NCBI RefSeq assembly: GCF_024648825.1
Contig: NZ_JANBBE010000015.1
Coordinates: 122,213-186,212, forward strand
DNA length: 64,000 nt
DNA from: Lentzea californiensis
Lineage (GTDB): Bacteria > Actinomycetota > Actinomycetes > Mycobacteriales > Pseudonocardiaceae
Direction of reading: 5' to 3'
Shown piece by piece: positions 32,509-40,139 of this stretch; within the stretch, counting starts at the first letter, position 1, and each line of letters begins with the position of its first letter. Both the position numbers and the translations under genes were made by a program. Below the pieces are notes generated by a model, which made no database searches, was not told the DNA's origin, and saw only the letters and a list, made by a program, of their open reading frames with translations.

Positions 32509-34221
32509 ATGTCAACTCCCGCCGCGGCGACGGGAAACGATTCTCCGAAGTTGCGCGACGACACTACCCGCTTCCTCTGCGGAGCCGCTCACCGCGACGA
32601 GGAGTTCGCGGATTCCGCCATTCGCGAGTACCTCGTGGAGGCCACCCGGTCGATTCCGCGTTCGCCGGGCGTCAACTCCGGCGCGGTGTTGCGGGAGGCG
32701 GTGGCGGCGCGTACGCGGCGCAAGGTGCGCGACGGGGTGTTGCTGGTGCTGGCGCTGGTGGTGCTGTTCGCCGCCAGCGGGACGTTGCTCACGGCGTGGC
32801 TGGTGGTCGCGTCGATCGTGGCGGTCGGGACCGGGGCGCGCGTGGGGTTCACGCGGTCTCGGCGGGTGGTCTCGCAGCGCGGGCCGGCCGTGCTCGGCTC
32901 GATCGCCAGCGTGATCGCGCTCTTGTTCGTGCTGTACAAGCTCATGGACGAGCTCGCCGCCTCCAGCGAGTACTGCAGGCCCAGGTACGAGGAGTGCGGG
33001 ACGGAGAGCAGCGGCGGCGCGCTCGCGGCGTTGATCATCGCGATCGCGCTGGTCTTCGCGGTGCTGTTCGCGGATCGGGTCGTGACGTGGCTGCTGGTCA
33101 CGAAGAGCTTCCGGCGCGCCGGTTTCCGCACCAGCAAGGGCGCGCAGGAGCTGTGGCGCAACGAGTGGGCGTTCCGGGGGCTTGGGCACGCGAACTACGC
33201 CGAAGCGCTCGCGCTCTACCCGGTCGAGGAGAACGACGAGCCTGACGACGGGGACGGCGCGCAGGTGATCGTCTACCACGGCTATCGGCCGTTCGTCGGC
33301 TCCGGCACGATGTTCGAGCCGTGGTCCATGGCGCTGCCCCTCAAGCCCGCCGCCGACGAGCTCGACGCGCCGCTGCCCGGGTTCGCCCTCCAGGAGCTGT
33401 ACGAACGCATCACGAGCGAACTGGTCAAGACGGGCCGTTCGCCGTCGCTCTCGCCGGGGCATCGGCTGAGCGGCCTCAGGACCGGCGACCGCGTCGTCAT
33501 CTCCTCGGTCGAGCTGATCGACCACATCGACGACGACGAAGCCCGGATCGTGTTGCCCGACAAGGACTACTCGCCAGAGGACACCGTCAGCAGGTCCGTT
33601 GTGGACGACCTGATCGCCAGGCCGATGGAGTGGATGCGCTACTTCCGCTCGTTCCAGGTCGAGACGTGGGACCGGGATGTCGTGATCTCCGCGTACCTGA
33701 CGTTCGGGCTCGACGAAGAAATGCTCTACGTCGAGTGGACGCCGTGCATCCTGCACCCGATCAGCGCCGAGCACCGGACGATCGACGTGCTGCCGGAGCA
33801 GTCGCTGCGGCCGCTCGGCGACGCGATCTTGGACCTGTTGAAGTTCCCGGCGTCGATACCCAGGCGGTTCGCCTCGGCGCTCGGCTGGATGAACCCGATC
33901 CGCCAGGCCGAGGGCACGTACGTCGCGGAACGCTACGGCGCCAGCAACAGCCTGCGCGAACTCGCGAGCAGGAGCCAGGTCGACAACTACTTCCAGCTCA
34001 CCGACGTCGAGCGCTACGTCAAGGTGCTGGAGTCACGGCTGCTGCGCACGCTCGGGGAGTTCCTGGAGAGCAAGGGCATCTCGGTCACCGAGTTCATGGA
34101 GCAGGCCATGCAGGTGACGAGCAACAACGTGCACATCACCGGCCCGGTGATCTCCAGCAACATCGGCACGTCGGGCAAGGCACGCACCGGGAAGACGAAC
34201 GTCGGCAAGGGAAGCTCATGA
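32509..34221 (+). CDS. Unknown four-helix membrane protein with C-terminal GPVI-SNIGTSG motif
   Basis: A 570-residue protein. Residues 18-75 are helical (TRFLCGAAHRDEEFADSAIR, then PRSPGVNSGAVLREAVAARTRR). Hydrophobic helices lie at about 76-95, 96-112, 127-147 and 170-197. A large soluble region (about 200-540) has no recognisable fold; it contains a TWDRDVVISAYLTFGLD segment. The last 35 residues read NNVHITGPVISSNIGTSG then KARTGKTNVGKG. A very similar motif starts the next protein. ATG 32509 is preferred over GTG 32497. The stop overlaps the next ATG by 4 nt. I associate this N-terminal pattern with uncharacterised actinobacterial membrane proteins; function unknown. Confidence 0.75.
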   Translation: MSTPAAATGNDSPKLRDDTTRFLCGAAHRDEEFADSAIREYLVEATRSIPRSPGVNSGAVLREAVAARTRRKVRDGVLLVLALVVLFAASGTLLTAWLVVASIVAVGTGARVGFTRSRRVVSQRGPAVLGSIASVIALLFVLYKLMDELAASSEYCRPRYEECGTESSGGALAALIIAIALVFAVLFADRVVTWLLVTKSFRRAGFRTSKGAQELWRNEWAFRGLGHANYAEALALYPVEENDEPDDGDGAQVIVYHGYRPFVGSGTMFEPWSMALPLKPAADELDAPLPGFALQELYERITSELVKTGRSPSLSPGHRLSGLRTGDRVVISSVELIDHIDDDEARIVLPDKDYSPEDTVSRSVVDDLIARPMEWMRYFRSFQVETWDRDVVISAYLTFGLDEEMLYVEWTPCILHPISAEHRTIDVLPEQSLRPLGDAILDLLKFPASIPRRFASALGWMNPIRQAEGTYVAERYGASNSLRELASRSQVDNYFQLTDVERYVKVLESRLLRTLGEFLESKGISVTEFMEQAMQVTSNNVHITGPVISSNIGTSGKARTGKTNVGKGSS

Positions 34222-34541
34222 ACGAACGCAACTTCGAGGTCCAGGGACCGGTGATCGGCAGCAACATCGGCACCAGCGGCCGCGCCAGGACCGGTGACGT
34301 CCACATCGGACACATCAAGGACGTGAGCACCGTGCTGCGGCTGCTCGACGAGCTGCGCGAGGACCTGAACGAGGCGCAGGCGCCCACGTCCACCATCGAG
34401 GCGGTGGACGACCTCCGCGCCGAAGCGCGCAAACCCAAGCCCAGCAAGGACGTCGCGGACCACCTGATGGACAAGCTGGCGGACCGCGGCCTGGGCGAGC
34501 AGGTGAAGGACCTCTCGAAGGCCTTCGACGCCCTGTTCTGA
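34218..34541 (+). CDS. Small partner protein sharing the GPVI-SNIGTSG motif
   Basis: A 107-residue soluble protein. Residues 3-30 are NFEVQGPVIGSNIGTSGRAR followed by TGDVHIGH, almost the same as the C-terminus of the preceding protein. The rest is helical and charged (VLRLLDELREDLNEAQ, HLMDKLADRGLG). The shared beta-rich motif suggests the two assemble through it, with this protein as a cytosolic partner or regulator of the membrane protein. ATG overlaps the previous stop by 4 nt. Function unknown. Confidence 0.72.
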   Translation: MNERNFEVQGPVIGSNIGTSGRARTGDVHIGHIKDVSTVLRLLDELREDLNEAQAPTSTIEAVDDLRAEARKPKPSKDVADHLMDKLADRGLGEQVKDLSKAFDALF

Positions 34542-34545
34542 GCTG

Positions 34546-35415
34546 CTACCCGACCTTGCGGGCGGTCGCGAACCTGGGCCGTCCCGCGAGGTCGGCGTGG
34601 CCGGTCACCTCGGTGAGCACCCGGCGCGCGGCCAGCAGCGCCGGCACGGACTCGCCCTGCGTGTCGTCGTGCTCGATCCCGACGGACCCACCGGGCTTCA
34701 GCCACCGCGCGGCAGCCCGCACGACGTGCCGGATCACGTCCAGCCCGTCGGCACCCGAGAACACCGCGTGGTGCGGGTCGTGCACGCCCACCTCGGGCTG
34801 CACCGGAGTTCCCTCCGGCACGTAGGGCGGGTTGCACACCACGAGATCCACCACACCGTCCAGATCGGACAGCAGCGACGGGTCGGTGGCGTCACCGGAG
34901 TGCAGCCGGATCGGTGTGTCCCCGGCGGCCACGCGCGCGTCGGCGTTGCGGCGCGTCCACGACAGCGCCTGCGGGTCGATCTCCACCGCGTGCACCACCG
35001 CGTCCGGACGGGCGGCCGCGATCGACAACGCCAGCGCGCCCGTTCCCGTGCAGAGGTCCACGACCACCGGCGAGGAAACGCCGGCGAGCGCCTTGAGGCC
35101 CCACTCCATCAGCAGCTCGGTCTCGGGCCGCGGCACGAACACCCCCGGTCCGACCTCGACGGAGATGGTGCCCATGGGCGCCCAGCCGAGGATGTGCTGC
35201 AACGGGATGCGGGAGGCGCGAACCAGGACGAGCTTGTGCAGCTGGTCGATCACCGACGGATCGACCAGCGGGATGAGCGGCAACCGCCCGCGCCCGACCC
35301 CGAGCACGTGCGCGGCCAGGTACTCCGCGTCGACCCGCGGACTGTCCACACCCGCCTCGGCGAGGATTTTCGCCGCCTCGGAGACGGCGAGGCGGAGCGG
35401 TTGCCGGTTCATCAT
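34546..35415 (-). CDS. prmC: Peptide chain release factor N5-glutamine methyltransferase PrmC
   Basis: A 289-residue SAM-dependent methyltransferase that methylates the Gln of the GGQ motif of release factors. The N-terminal helical substrate domain precedes FVPRPETELL, the SAM motif VVDLCTGTGALALSIA and the catalytic NPPYVPEG. In mycobacteria it is directly after prfA; here lpdA and a BAAT-type hydrolase lie between. Two adjacent ATGs (35415, 35412) can start it. Confidence 0.95.
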   Translation of the reverse strand: MMNRQPLRLAVSEAAKILAEAGVDSPRVDAEYLAAHVLGVGRGRLPLIPLVDPSVIDQLHKLVLVRASRIPLQHILGWAPMGTISVEVGPGVFVPRPETELLMEWGLKALAGVSSPVVVDLCTGTGALALSIAAARPDAVVHAVEIDPQALSWTRRNADARVAAGDTPIRLHSGDATDPSLLSDLDGVVDLVVCNPPYVPEGTPVQPEVGVHDPHHAVFSGADGLDVIRHVVRAAARWLKPGGSVGIEHDDTQGESVPALLAARRVLTEVTGHADLAGRPRFATARKVG

Positions 35416-35432
35416 CAGATGCGAAAACTACC

Positions 35433-36818
35433 TCAGAAGTTGATCATGTGCCCGGCCAGGCCGTGCACCGCTTCCTTGACCGCCTCGGACAGCGTCGGGT
35501 GCGCGTGGACGTTGCGCGCGACCTCGTGAACGGTGAGGTCCCACTGCTGCGCCAGCGTGAGCTCGGGCAGCAGCTCGGTCGCCTCGGGGCCGATGATGTG
35601 GCCGCCGAGCAGCTCGCCGTGCTTGCCGTCGCTGATCAGCTTCACGAACCCGCCGGGCTCGGCCAGGCCGTGCGCCTTGCCGTTCGCGGTGAACGGGAAC
35701 TTCGAGACCTGGACGTCGAAGCCCTTCTCGCGCGCCTGCTTCTCCGTGTAGCCGAACGAGGCGATCTGCGGCTGGCAGAACGTCGCCCGCGGGATCATCA
35801 CGTAGTCGAGCTCCATCGTCTCGGCACCCGCGATGGTCTCCGAGGCGATGATGCCCATGGACTCGGCGGTGTGCGCGAGCATCAGCTTCGCGGTGACGTC
35901 ACCGATAGCGAAGATGTGCGGCACGTTGGTGCGGCCACGGCCGTCGATGTCGATCGCACCGCGCTCGGTCAGCTTCACGCCGGTCTTCTCGAGGCCGTAG
36001 CCCTCGACGCGCGGCACGAACCCGATGGCCTGCATGACCTTGTCTGCCTCGAGGACTTCCTCGGCGCCGTTCTTCGACACGGTGACGCGGACCTTGGGGC
36101 CGGACTCGTCGATCGACTCGACGCGGGTGCCGAGGCGCACGTCGACGCCCAGCTTCTTGTAGCGCTTGAAGAGCTCGGCGGACACCTCTTCGTCCTCGAG
36201 CGGCACCATGCGGTCGAGGAACTCGACGATGGTGACCTTCACGCCGTAGTTGTGCATGACGTAGGCGAACTCGACGCCGATCGCGCCCGCACCGGCGATG
36301 ATGATCGACTCGGGCAGGTCCTCGGTCATGATCTGCTCTTCGTAGGTCACGACGCGGTCGGACTTCTGCGTGTTCGGCAGCATCCGGGTCGTGGCGCCCA
36401 CGGCGATGATCGCGTGGCCGAACGTGATCGTCTCGTCCCCGACGGTCAGCGTGTGGTCGTCGGTGAAGCTGGCCCACCCGTTGTACTCGGTGATGCCGTT
36501 CTTCTTCATGAGGAAGTGCACGCCCTTGACGCGCCCGTCGGCGACCTTGCGGCTGCGCTGCCACGCCACGCTGTAGTCGAAGCTGACGGTGCCGTCGACC
36601 TTGATGCCGAACGTCTTCTGCTCGTGCGTGAAGAGGTGCGCGAGCTCAGCGTTGCGCAGAAGAGCCTTCGACGGGATGCAGCCCACGTTCAGGCAGACAC
36701 CGCCCCAGTACTTCTCCTCCACGATGGCGGTCTTCAGCCCGAGCTGAGCCGCACGGATCGCGGCGACGTATCCGCCCGGACCCGCACCCACGACGACGAC
36801 ATCAAAGTGTGCGCTCAT
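35433..36818 (-). CDS. lpdA: Dihydrolipoyl dehydrogenase
   Basis: A 461-residue FAD flavoprotein, the E3 component of 2-oxo acid dehydrogenase complexes. FAD-binding VVVGAGPGGYVAAIRAAQLG, the redox disulfide GGVCLNVGCIPSK, the NAD site IIAGAGAIGVEFA, the second FAD motif IFAIGDVTAKLMLAH and the catalytic HAHPTLSE at the dimer interface are all intact. No E1/E2 genes are near. ATG 36818 is chosen over GTG 36824 for its family-typical N-terminus. Lies between the BAAT-type hydrolase and prmC on the same strand. Confidence 0.95.
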   Translation of the reverse strand: MSAHFDVVVVGAGPGGYVAAIRAAQLGLKTAIVEEKYWGGVCLNVGCIPSKALLRNAELAHLFTHEQKTFGIKVDGTVSFDYSVAWQRSRKVADGRVKGVHFLMKKNGITEYNGWASFTDDHTLTVGDETITFGHAIIAVGATTRMLPNTQKSDRVVTYEEQIMTEDLPESIIIAGAGAIGVEFAYVMHNYGVKVTIVEFLDRMVPLEDEEVSAELFKRYKKLGVDVRLGTRVESIDESGPKVRVTVSKNGAEEVLEADKVMQAIGFVPRVEGYGLEKTGVKLTERGAIDIDGRGRTNVPHIFAIGDVTAKLMLAHTAESMGIIASETIAGAETMELDYVMIPRATFCQPQIASFGYTEKQAREKGFDVQVSKFPFTANGKAHGLAEPGGFVKLISDGKHGELLGGHIIGPEATELLPELTLAQQWDLTVHEVARNVHAHPTLSEAVKEAVHGLAGHMINF

Positions 36819-36829
36819 AAGCACACAAC

Positions 36830-38038
36830 CTAGCTCCCGAGCTGCTCCCGCAAGAACTCAACCGTCCGTTTCCAGGCGTTCGCGCGGGCATGTGCGGTGG
36901 CCTGCGGAGCACCACCACCCGAGAAGGTGACACCGGGTCCCGGATAGGTCACGTCGGTGGCCGGCCGGTGCGGCGGGCCCGCGATCAGGTGTCCTGCCTC
37001 GGGATACACGACGTGCTCGTACGGGAACGGGTGGTCGTGGTCCTTCAGCCGCCGCAACGCGACCTCGCTGAGCTCGGCGCTGGGCCACCCGTCGTCCTGT
37101 CCGGACGAGATGAGCAACACACCCCCGCCGATCCGCTCGACGGGGATCTCGGTGTCCTCCGGGATGCCGTCCTCGGTGCTGAACGCGAGCCTGAGCGGCA
37201 CCGGTTCACCGTTGACGATCCGCGCGCGCAGCTCGTCGCCGATCTCGTAGGGCAGGTAGGGCAGCGGCTCGCCCTTGAGGGTCCACGACGCCGCCTCGTA
37301 CGAGAGCTTCTGCAGCAGGTTGGCGCCCGGTCCGATGCCTTGCGTCACCACACCACTGCCGACCACGCTCACGACCGCGCTGACCTGCGAGTACGTGGAG
37401 CCGACGAGCAATGCCAGCTCACCGCCGCGCGATCCGCCGACGACGCCGATCTCGCCCGCGTGCTCGGAGAGGAAGTCGATGGCCTTGCCGAAGTACTCGA
37501 GCGGCACGTCGACGAGGTTCTCGGGCAGGCCCTTCAGGCCGAAGTAGCCGAGGGCGAACGTGACGAACCCGTGCGCGGCCAGCAGAGCCGCGTCAGCCTC
37601 CTGGAGGCCGCCTTCGGACCCACCCAGCACGATGACGCCCGGTAGGGCGCCACCGTCGTCCTCAGGGGCGAACAGCGTGCCGACCAGACCGTTCTCCCGG
37701 ACCTCCAGCCGCACGACGCCCTCGGGGACGGACTGCCGGTCGAGCACGCGGTCCCCCACGCCCTCGACCGAGAGGACCGTGGGGCCGGCCTTGCCGCCGG
37801 TGCGTTCCAACGACCAGAACAGCCCCATCGGGTCGACGCCGCGATAGCTGCCATCGACTGGTGCGTGCCGCGTGAGGTCTACGACTCCACGGTCGTCTGC
37901 CTCGAACACGGCACGAGAGGCGCGATCACCGGTGGAAAGCTGCACGGTGATCGACTGGCCGGGCTTCAGCCCGGCGACGACCACGTCGACCGGGTGGTCG
38001 AGGGGCGCTGTCTGCGGACTAACCAGGATCTCGGCCAC
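36830..38038 (-). CDS. Acyl-CoA thioesterase/BAAT-family hydrolase
   Basis: A 402-residue protein with an N-terminal BAAT/acyl-CoA thioester hydrolase beta-sandwich (residues about 1-115, with DPMGLFWSLER) and a C-terminal alpha/beta-hydrolase domain. Candidate triad: Ser203 in VGGSRGGELAL, an Asp in the QDDGWPS segment and His in EAGHLIAGPP. It would cleave acyl-CoA or transfer acyl groups; the acyl chain is unknown. It ends 11 nt before the lpdA start and lies between prfA and prmC, a position not occupied in mycobacteria. Confidence 0.85.
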   Translation of the reverse strand: MAEILVSPQTAPLDHPVDVVVAGLKPGQSITVQLSTGDRASRAVFEADDRGVVDLTRHAPVDGSYRGVDPMGLFWSLERTGGKAGPTVLSVEGVGDRVLDRQSVPEGVVRLEVRENGLVGTLFAPEDDGGALPGVIVLGGSEGGLQEADAALLAAHGFVTFALGYFGLKGLPENLVDVPLEYFGKAIDFLSEHAGEIGVVGGSRGGELALLVGSTYSQVSAVVSVVGSGVVTQGIGPGANLLQKLSYEAASWTLKGEPLPYLPYEIGDELRARIVNGEPVPLRLAFSTEDGIPEDTEIPVERIGGGVLLISSGQDDGWPSAELSEVALRRLKDHDHPFPYEHVVYPEAGHLIAGPPHRPATDVTYPGPGVTFSGGGAPQATAHARANAWKRTVEFLREQLGS

Positions 38039-38060
38039 AACGCGCCCCTCTCACGTCGGA

Positions 38061-39125
38061 TTACCCGCCTGCGAGCCGTTCTGCCCGGTCCGCGGCGGCG
38101 AGTGCGTCCACCATCGCGTCCAGGTCACCGTCGAGCACCTGGTCCAGGTTATGCGCTTTGTACCCAACCCGATGGTCGGAGATGCGTGATTCGGGGAAGT
38201 TGTAGGTCCTCACCCGTTCACTGCGGTCGACGGTGCGGATCTGGGTGCGCCGCGCGTCCGACTGCTCCTGTGCCTTCTGCTCCTCGGCGAGGGCCACCAG
38301 CCGGCTCTGCAGCACCTGCATCGCGCGCGCCTTGTTCTGGAGCTGGCTGCGCTCGTTCTGGCAGGAGGTGACGATGCCGGTCGGCAGGTGCGTGATGCGC
38401 ACGGCGGAGTCGGTGGTGTTGACCGACTGACCACCCTTGCCGGACGACCGGTAGACGTCGATCCGCAGGTCCTTCTCGTCGATCTCGACCGCGGCGGTCT
38501 CCTCGGCCTCCGGGAAGACGAGGACACCGGCGGCGGAGGTGTGGATGCGCCCCTGCGACTCGGTGACGGGCACGCGCTGCACGCGGTGCACGCCGCCCTC
38601 CCACTTCAGCCGGCTCCACACCCCGTCCGGAACGGGGCTCTTGGTCTTGATGGAGACGGTGACGTCCTTGAACCCGCCGAGGTCGGAGTCGGTGCCGTCG
38701 AGCATCTCGACCTTCCACCCCTGGCGCTCGGCGTACCGGGTGTACATGCGCAGCAGGTCGCCGGCGAACAGCGCGGACTCCTCGCCGCCCTCACCGGACT
38801 TGATCTCCAGCAGCACGTCGTCCCCGTCGTGCGGGTCGCGCGGCAGCAGGAGCTCGGTGAGCTTCTCCTCCAGCCTGGCGAGCTGCTCCTCGATCTTGTC
38901 GACCTCTTCCTGGAACGACCTGTCCTCGGCGGCGAGTTCCTTGGCCGCCCCCAGGTCGCTCTTGACCGCCTCGATCTCCCGCGCCGTCTGCACGATGGGC
39001 CCGAGCGCGGCGTACCGCTTGCCGAGCTTGCGCGCCCCCGCCTGGTCAGCGTGCACGGAGGGATCGGCGAGCTTCTTCTCCAGCTCGTCGTACTCGGCGA
39101 GCAAGCTGTCCAGCGACTGCGACAC
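38061..39125 (-). CDS. prfA: Peptide chain release factor 1
   Basis: A 354-residue class I release factor. The stop-codon recognition tripeptide is PVT (RVPVTESQGR; usually PAT), which reads UAA/UAG, and the GGQ motif SSGKGGQSVN, the substrate of PrmC, is intact. Domain 1 is the N-terminal coiled-coil region; KSGEGGEESALFA and RTYNFPESRISDHRVG are conserved. Confidence 0.97.
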   Translation of the reverse strand: MSQSLDSLLAEYDELEKKLADPSVHADQAGARKLGKRYAALGPIVQTAREIEAVKSDLGAAKELAAEDRSFQEEVDKIEEQLARLEEKLTELLLPRDPHDGDDVLLEIKSGEGGEESALFAGDLLRMYTRYAERQGWKVEMLDGTDSDLGGFKDVTVSIKTKSPVPDGVWSRLKWEGGVHRVQRVPVTESQGRIHTSAAGVLVFPEAEETAAVEIDEKDLRIDVYRSSGKGGQSVNTTDSAVRITHLPTGIVTSCQNERSQLQNKARAMQVLQSRLVALAEEQKAQEQSDARRTQIRTVDRSERVRTYNFPESRISDHRVGYKAHNLDQVLDGDLDAMVDALAAADRAERLAGG

Positions 39126-39160
39126 GTCTCCTGCTTTCGTTGTGTTCCCCGGAAACGGCG

Positions 39161-39201
39161 ACGGCGCCCGCCCCGGCCAGAAGGCCGAGGTCAGGCGCCG
39201 T
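39161..39201 (-). terminator. Hairpin between rpmE and prfA
   Basis: ACGGCGCC (39161-39168) pairs with GGCGCCGT (39194-39201), with an inner CGGCC/GGCCG stem. It is in the 84-bp gap after rpmE and before prfA on the same strand, so it may attenuate readthrough from rpmE. Confidence 0.5.
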
Positions 39202-39209
39202 GAAAGCAG

Positions 39210-39419
39210 CTACTTGTTGCGCTTGCCGTAACGCGCCTCGAAGCGCGCGACGCGACCGCCGGTGTCCAGGATGCGCTGCTTGCCCGTGTAGAACGGGTGG
39301 CAGTTGGAGCACATCTCGACGCGAACCTCGGCAGCCGAGGTGCTGCGCGTCATGAACGTGTTCCCGCAGCTGCAGGTCACTTCGGTGGGGGTGTACTCGG
39401 GGTGGATGCCAGTCTTCAA
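39210..39419 (-). CDS. rpmE: Ribosomal protein bL31 (zinc-binding type)
   Basis: A 69-residue ribosomal protein of the large subunit. The four zinc ligands are present (TCSCGN and CSNCHPFYTG), marking the C+ form that is usually replaced by a Zur-controlled C- paralogue under zinc starvation. KTGIHPEY at the start and RVARFEARYGKR at the end are typical. The next 267 bp (39420-39686) hold its leader and no gene. Confidence 0.96.
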   Translation of the reverse strand: MKTGIHPEYTPTEVTCSCGNTFMTRSTSAAEVRVEMCSNCHPFYTGKQRILDTGGRVARFEARYGKRNK

Positions 39420-39686
39420 GATCTTGTCCCTTTCAAGGATGGCCGCCGGGTCCCAGTTGGTGAACGGGTGAACCGGAGCCGGACTCGACCATTTAGTTTG
39501 CCAGACCGTTCAACACGTGCAAAAACGCGGTTGTTCCCGAAGCCGATCGGTGGCTTATGTCACAACCGCTTAACCTCCGCGATACGCCGTTCGGCGCAAG
39601 GTGTCGCCGTTCGACCAGATACGGCTCCATGTTGTTGGACGGCGTCCATCAGACTGTGTGCCGTGTTCTGCACCGCTGAGCGGCCG

Positions 39687-40049
39687 ATGAACCAGCCCGT
39701 GTGGCTGGCACTGCCGTTCCTCTTCTCCGCCGCCGTGTTCGGCCTGATGGGGTCGGCAGGGCTGCTCACTGCTTCCTGGACCACGGTGCCGCTGTCACCG
39801 GTCGTGTCGGGAGCCGGGGTGGCCGTGGCCGCCGCCGTCTCCGGCGGGGTGCGGTGGAGGCGGGGGTGGCAACGGGCCTGGCTGCGGTGGCCGTACCTGG
39901 CCGCGGTGCTGGCGCTGGGAGTCCTGGTGGGCGCGGTGGAGGTACCCGCGCTGGCCGCGACGGTGGTGGGGGTGCCGGTGCTGCTGGCGCTGGTGTTCCA
40001 GCTGCTCGTGCAGAACGACGAGAACCGTCAGGCCGCCGGCTGCCGTTGA
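39687..40049 (+). CDS. Small integral membrane protein
   Basis: A 120-residue hydrophobic protein with four predicted helices (about residues 4-22, 30-48, 70-86 and 88-108) and a basic loop WRRGWQRAWLRW. No family recognised. ATG 39687 (NQPVWLALPFLFSAAVFG) gives the shortest plausible N-terminus. It lies alone on the plus strand between divergent rpmE and convergent rho. Confidence 0.6.
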   Translation: MNQPVWLALPFLFSAAVFGLMGSAGLLTASWTTVPLSPVVSGAGVAVAAAVSGGVRWRRGWQRAWLRWPYLAAVLALGVLVGAVEVPALAATVVGVPVLLALVFQLLVQNDENRQAAGCR

Positions 40050-40083
40050 GGTGCCCAGGACCGGCATTCGAGTGAAGAGCGAT

Positions 40084-40120
40084 GAAAAAGCCCCCGCTGA
40101 CCTGCAGCGGGGGCTTTTTC
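40084..40120. terminator. Strong bidirectional intrinsic terminator between the membrane gene and rho
   Basis: A perfect 16-bp inverted repeat GAAAAAGCCCCCGCTG / CAGCGGGGGCTTTTTC around the 5-nt loop ACCTG. It has a T-run on both strands, so it is a classic intrinsic terminator for both converging genes, rho and the gene at 39687. Confidence 0.92.
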
Positions 40121-40139
40121 ACGTGAAACTCACACGGCG

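Noticed and set aside
35448..36833. A 461-residue plus-strand frame opposite lpdA
   Set aside because: Antisense shadow of a well-conserved flavoprotein gene; no recognisable domain.
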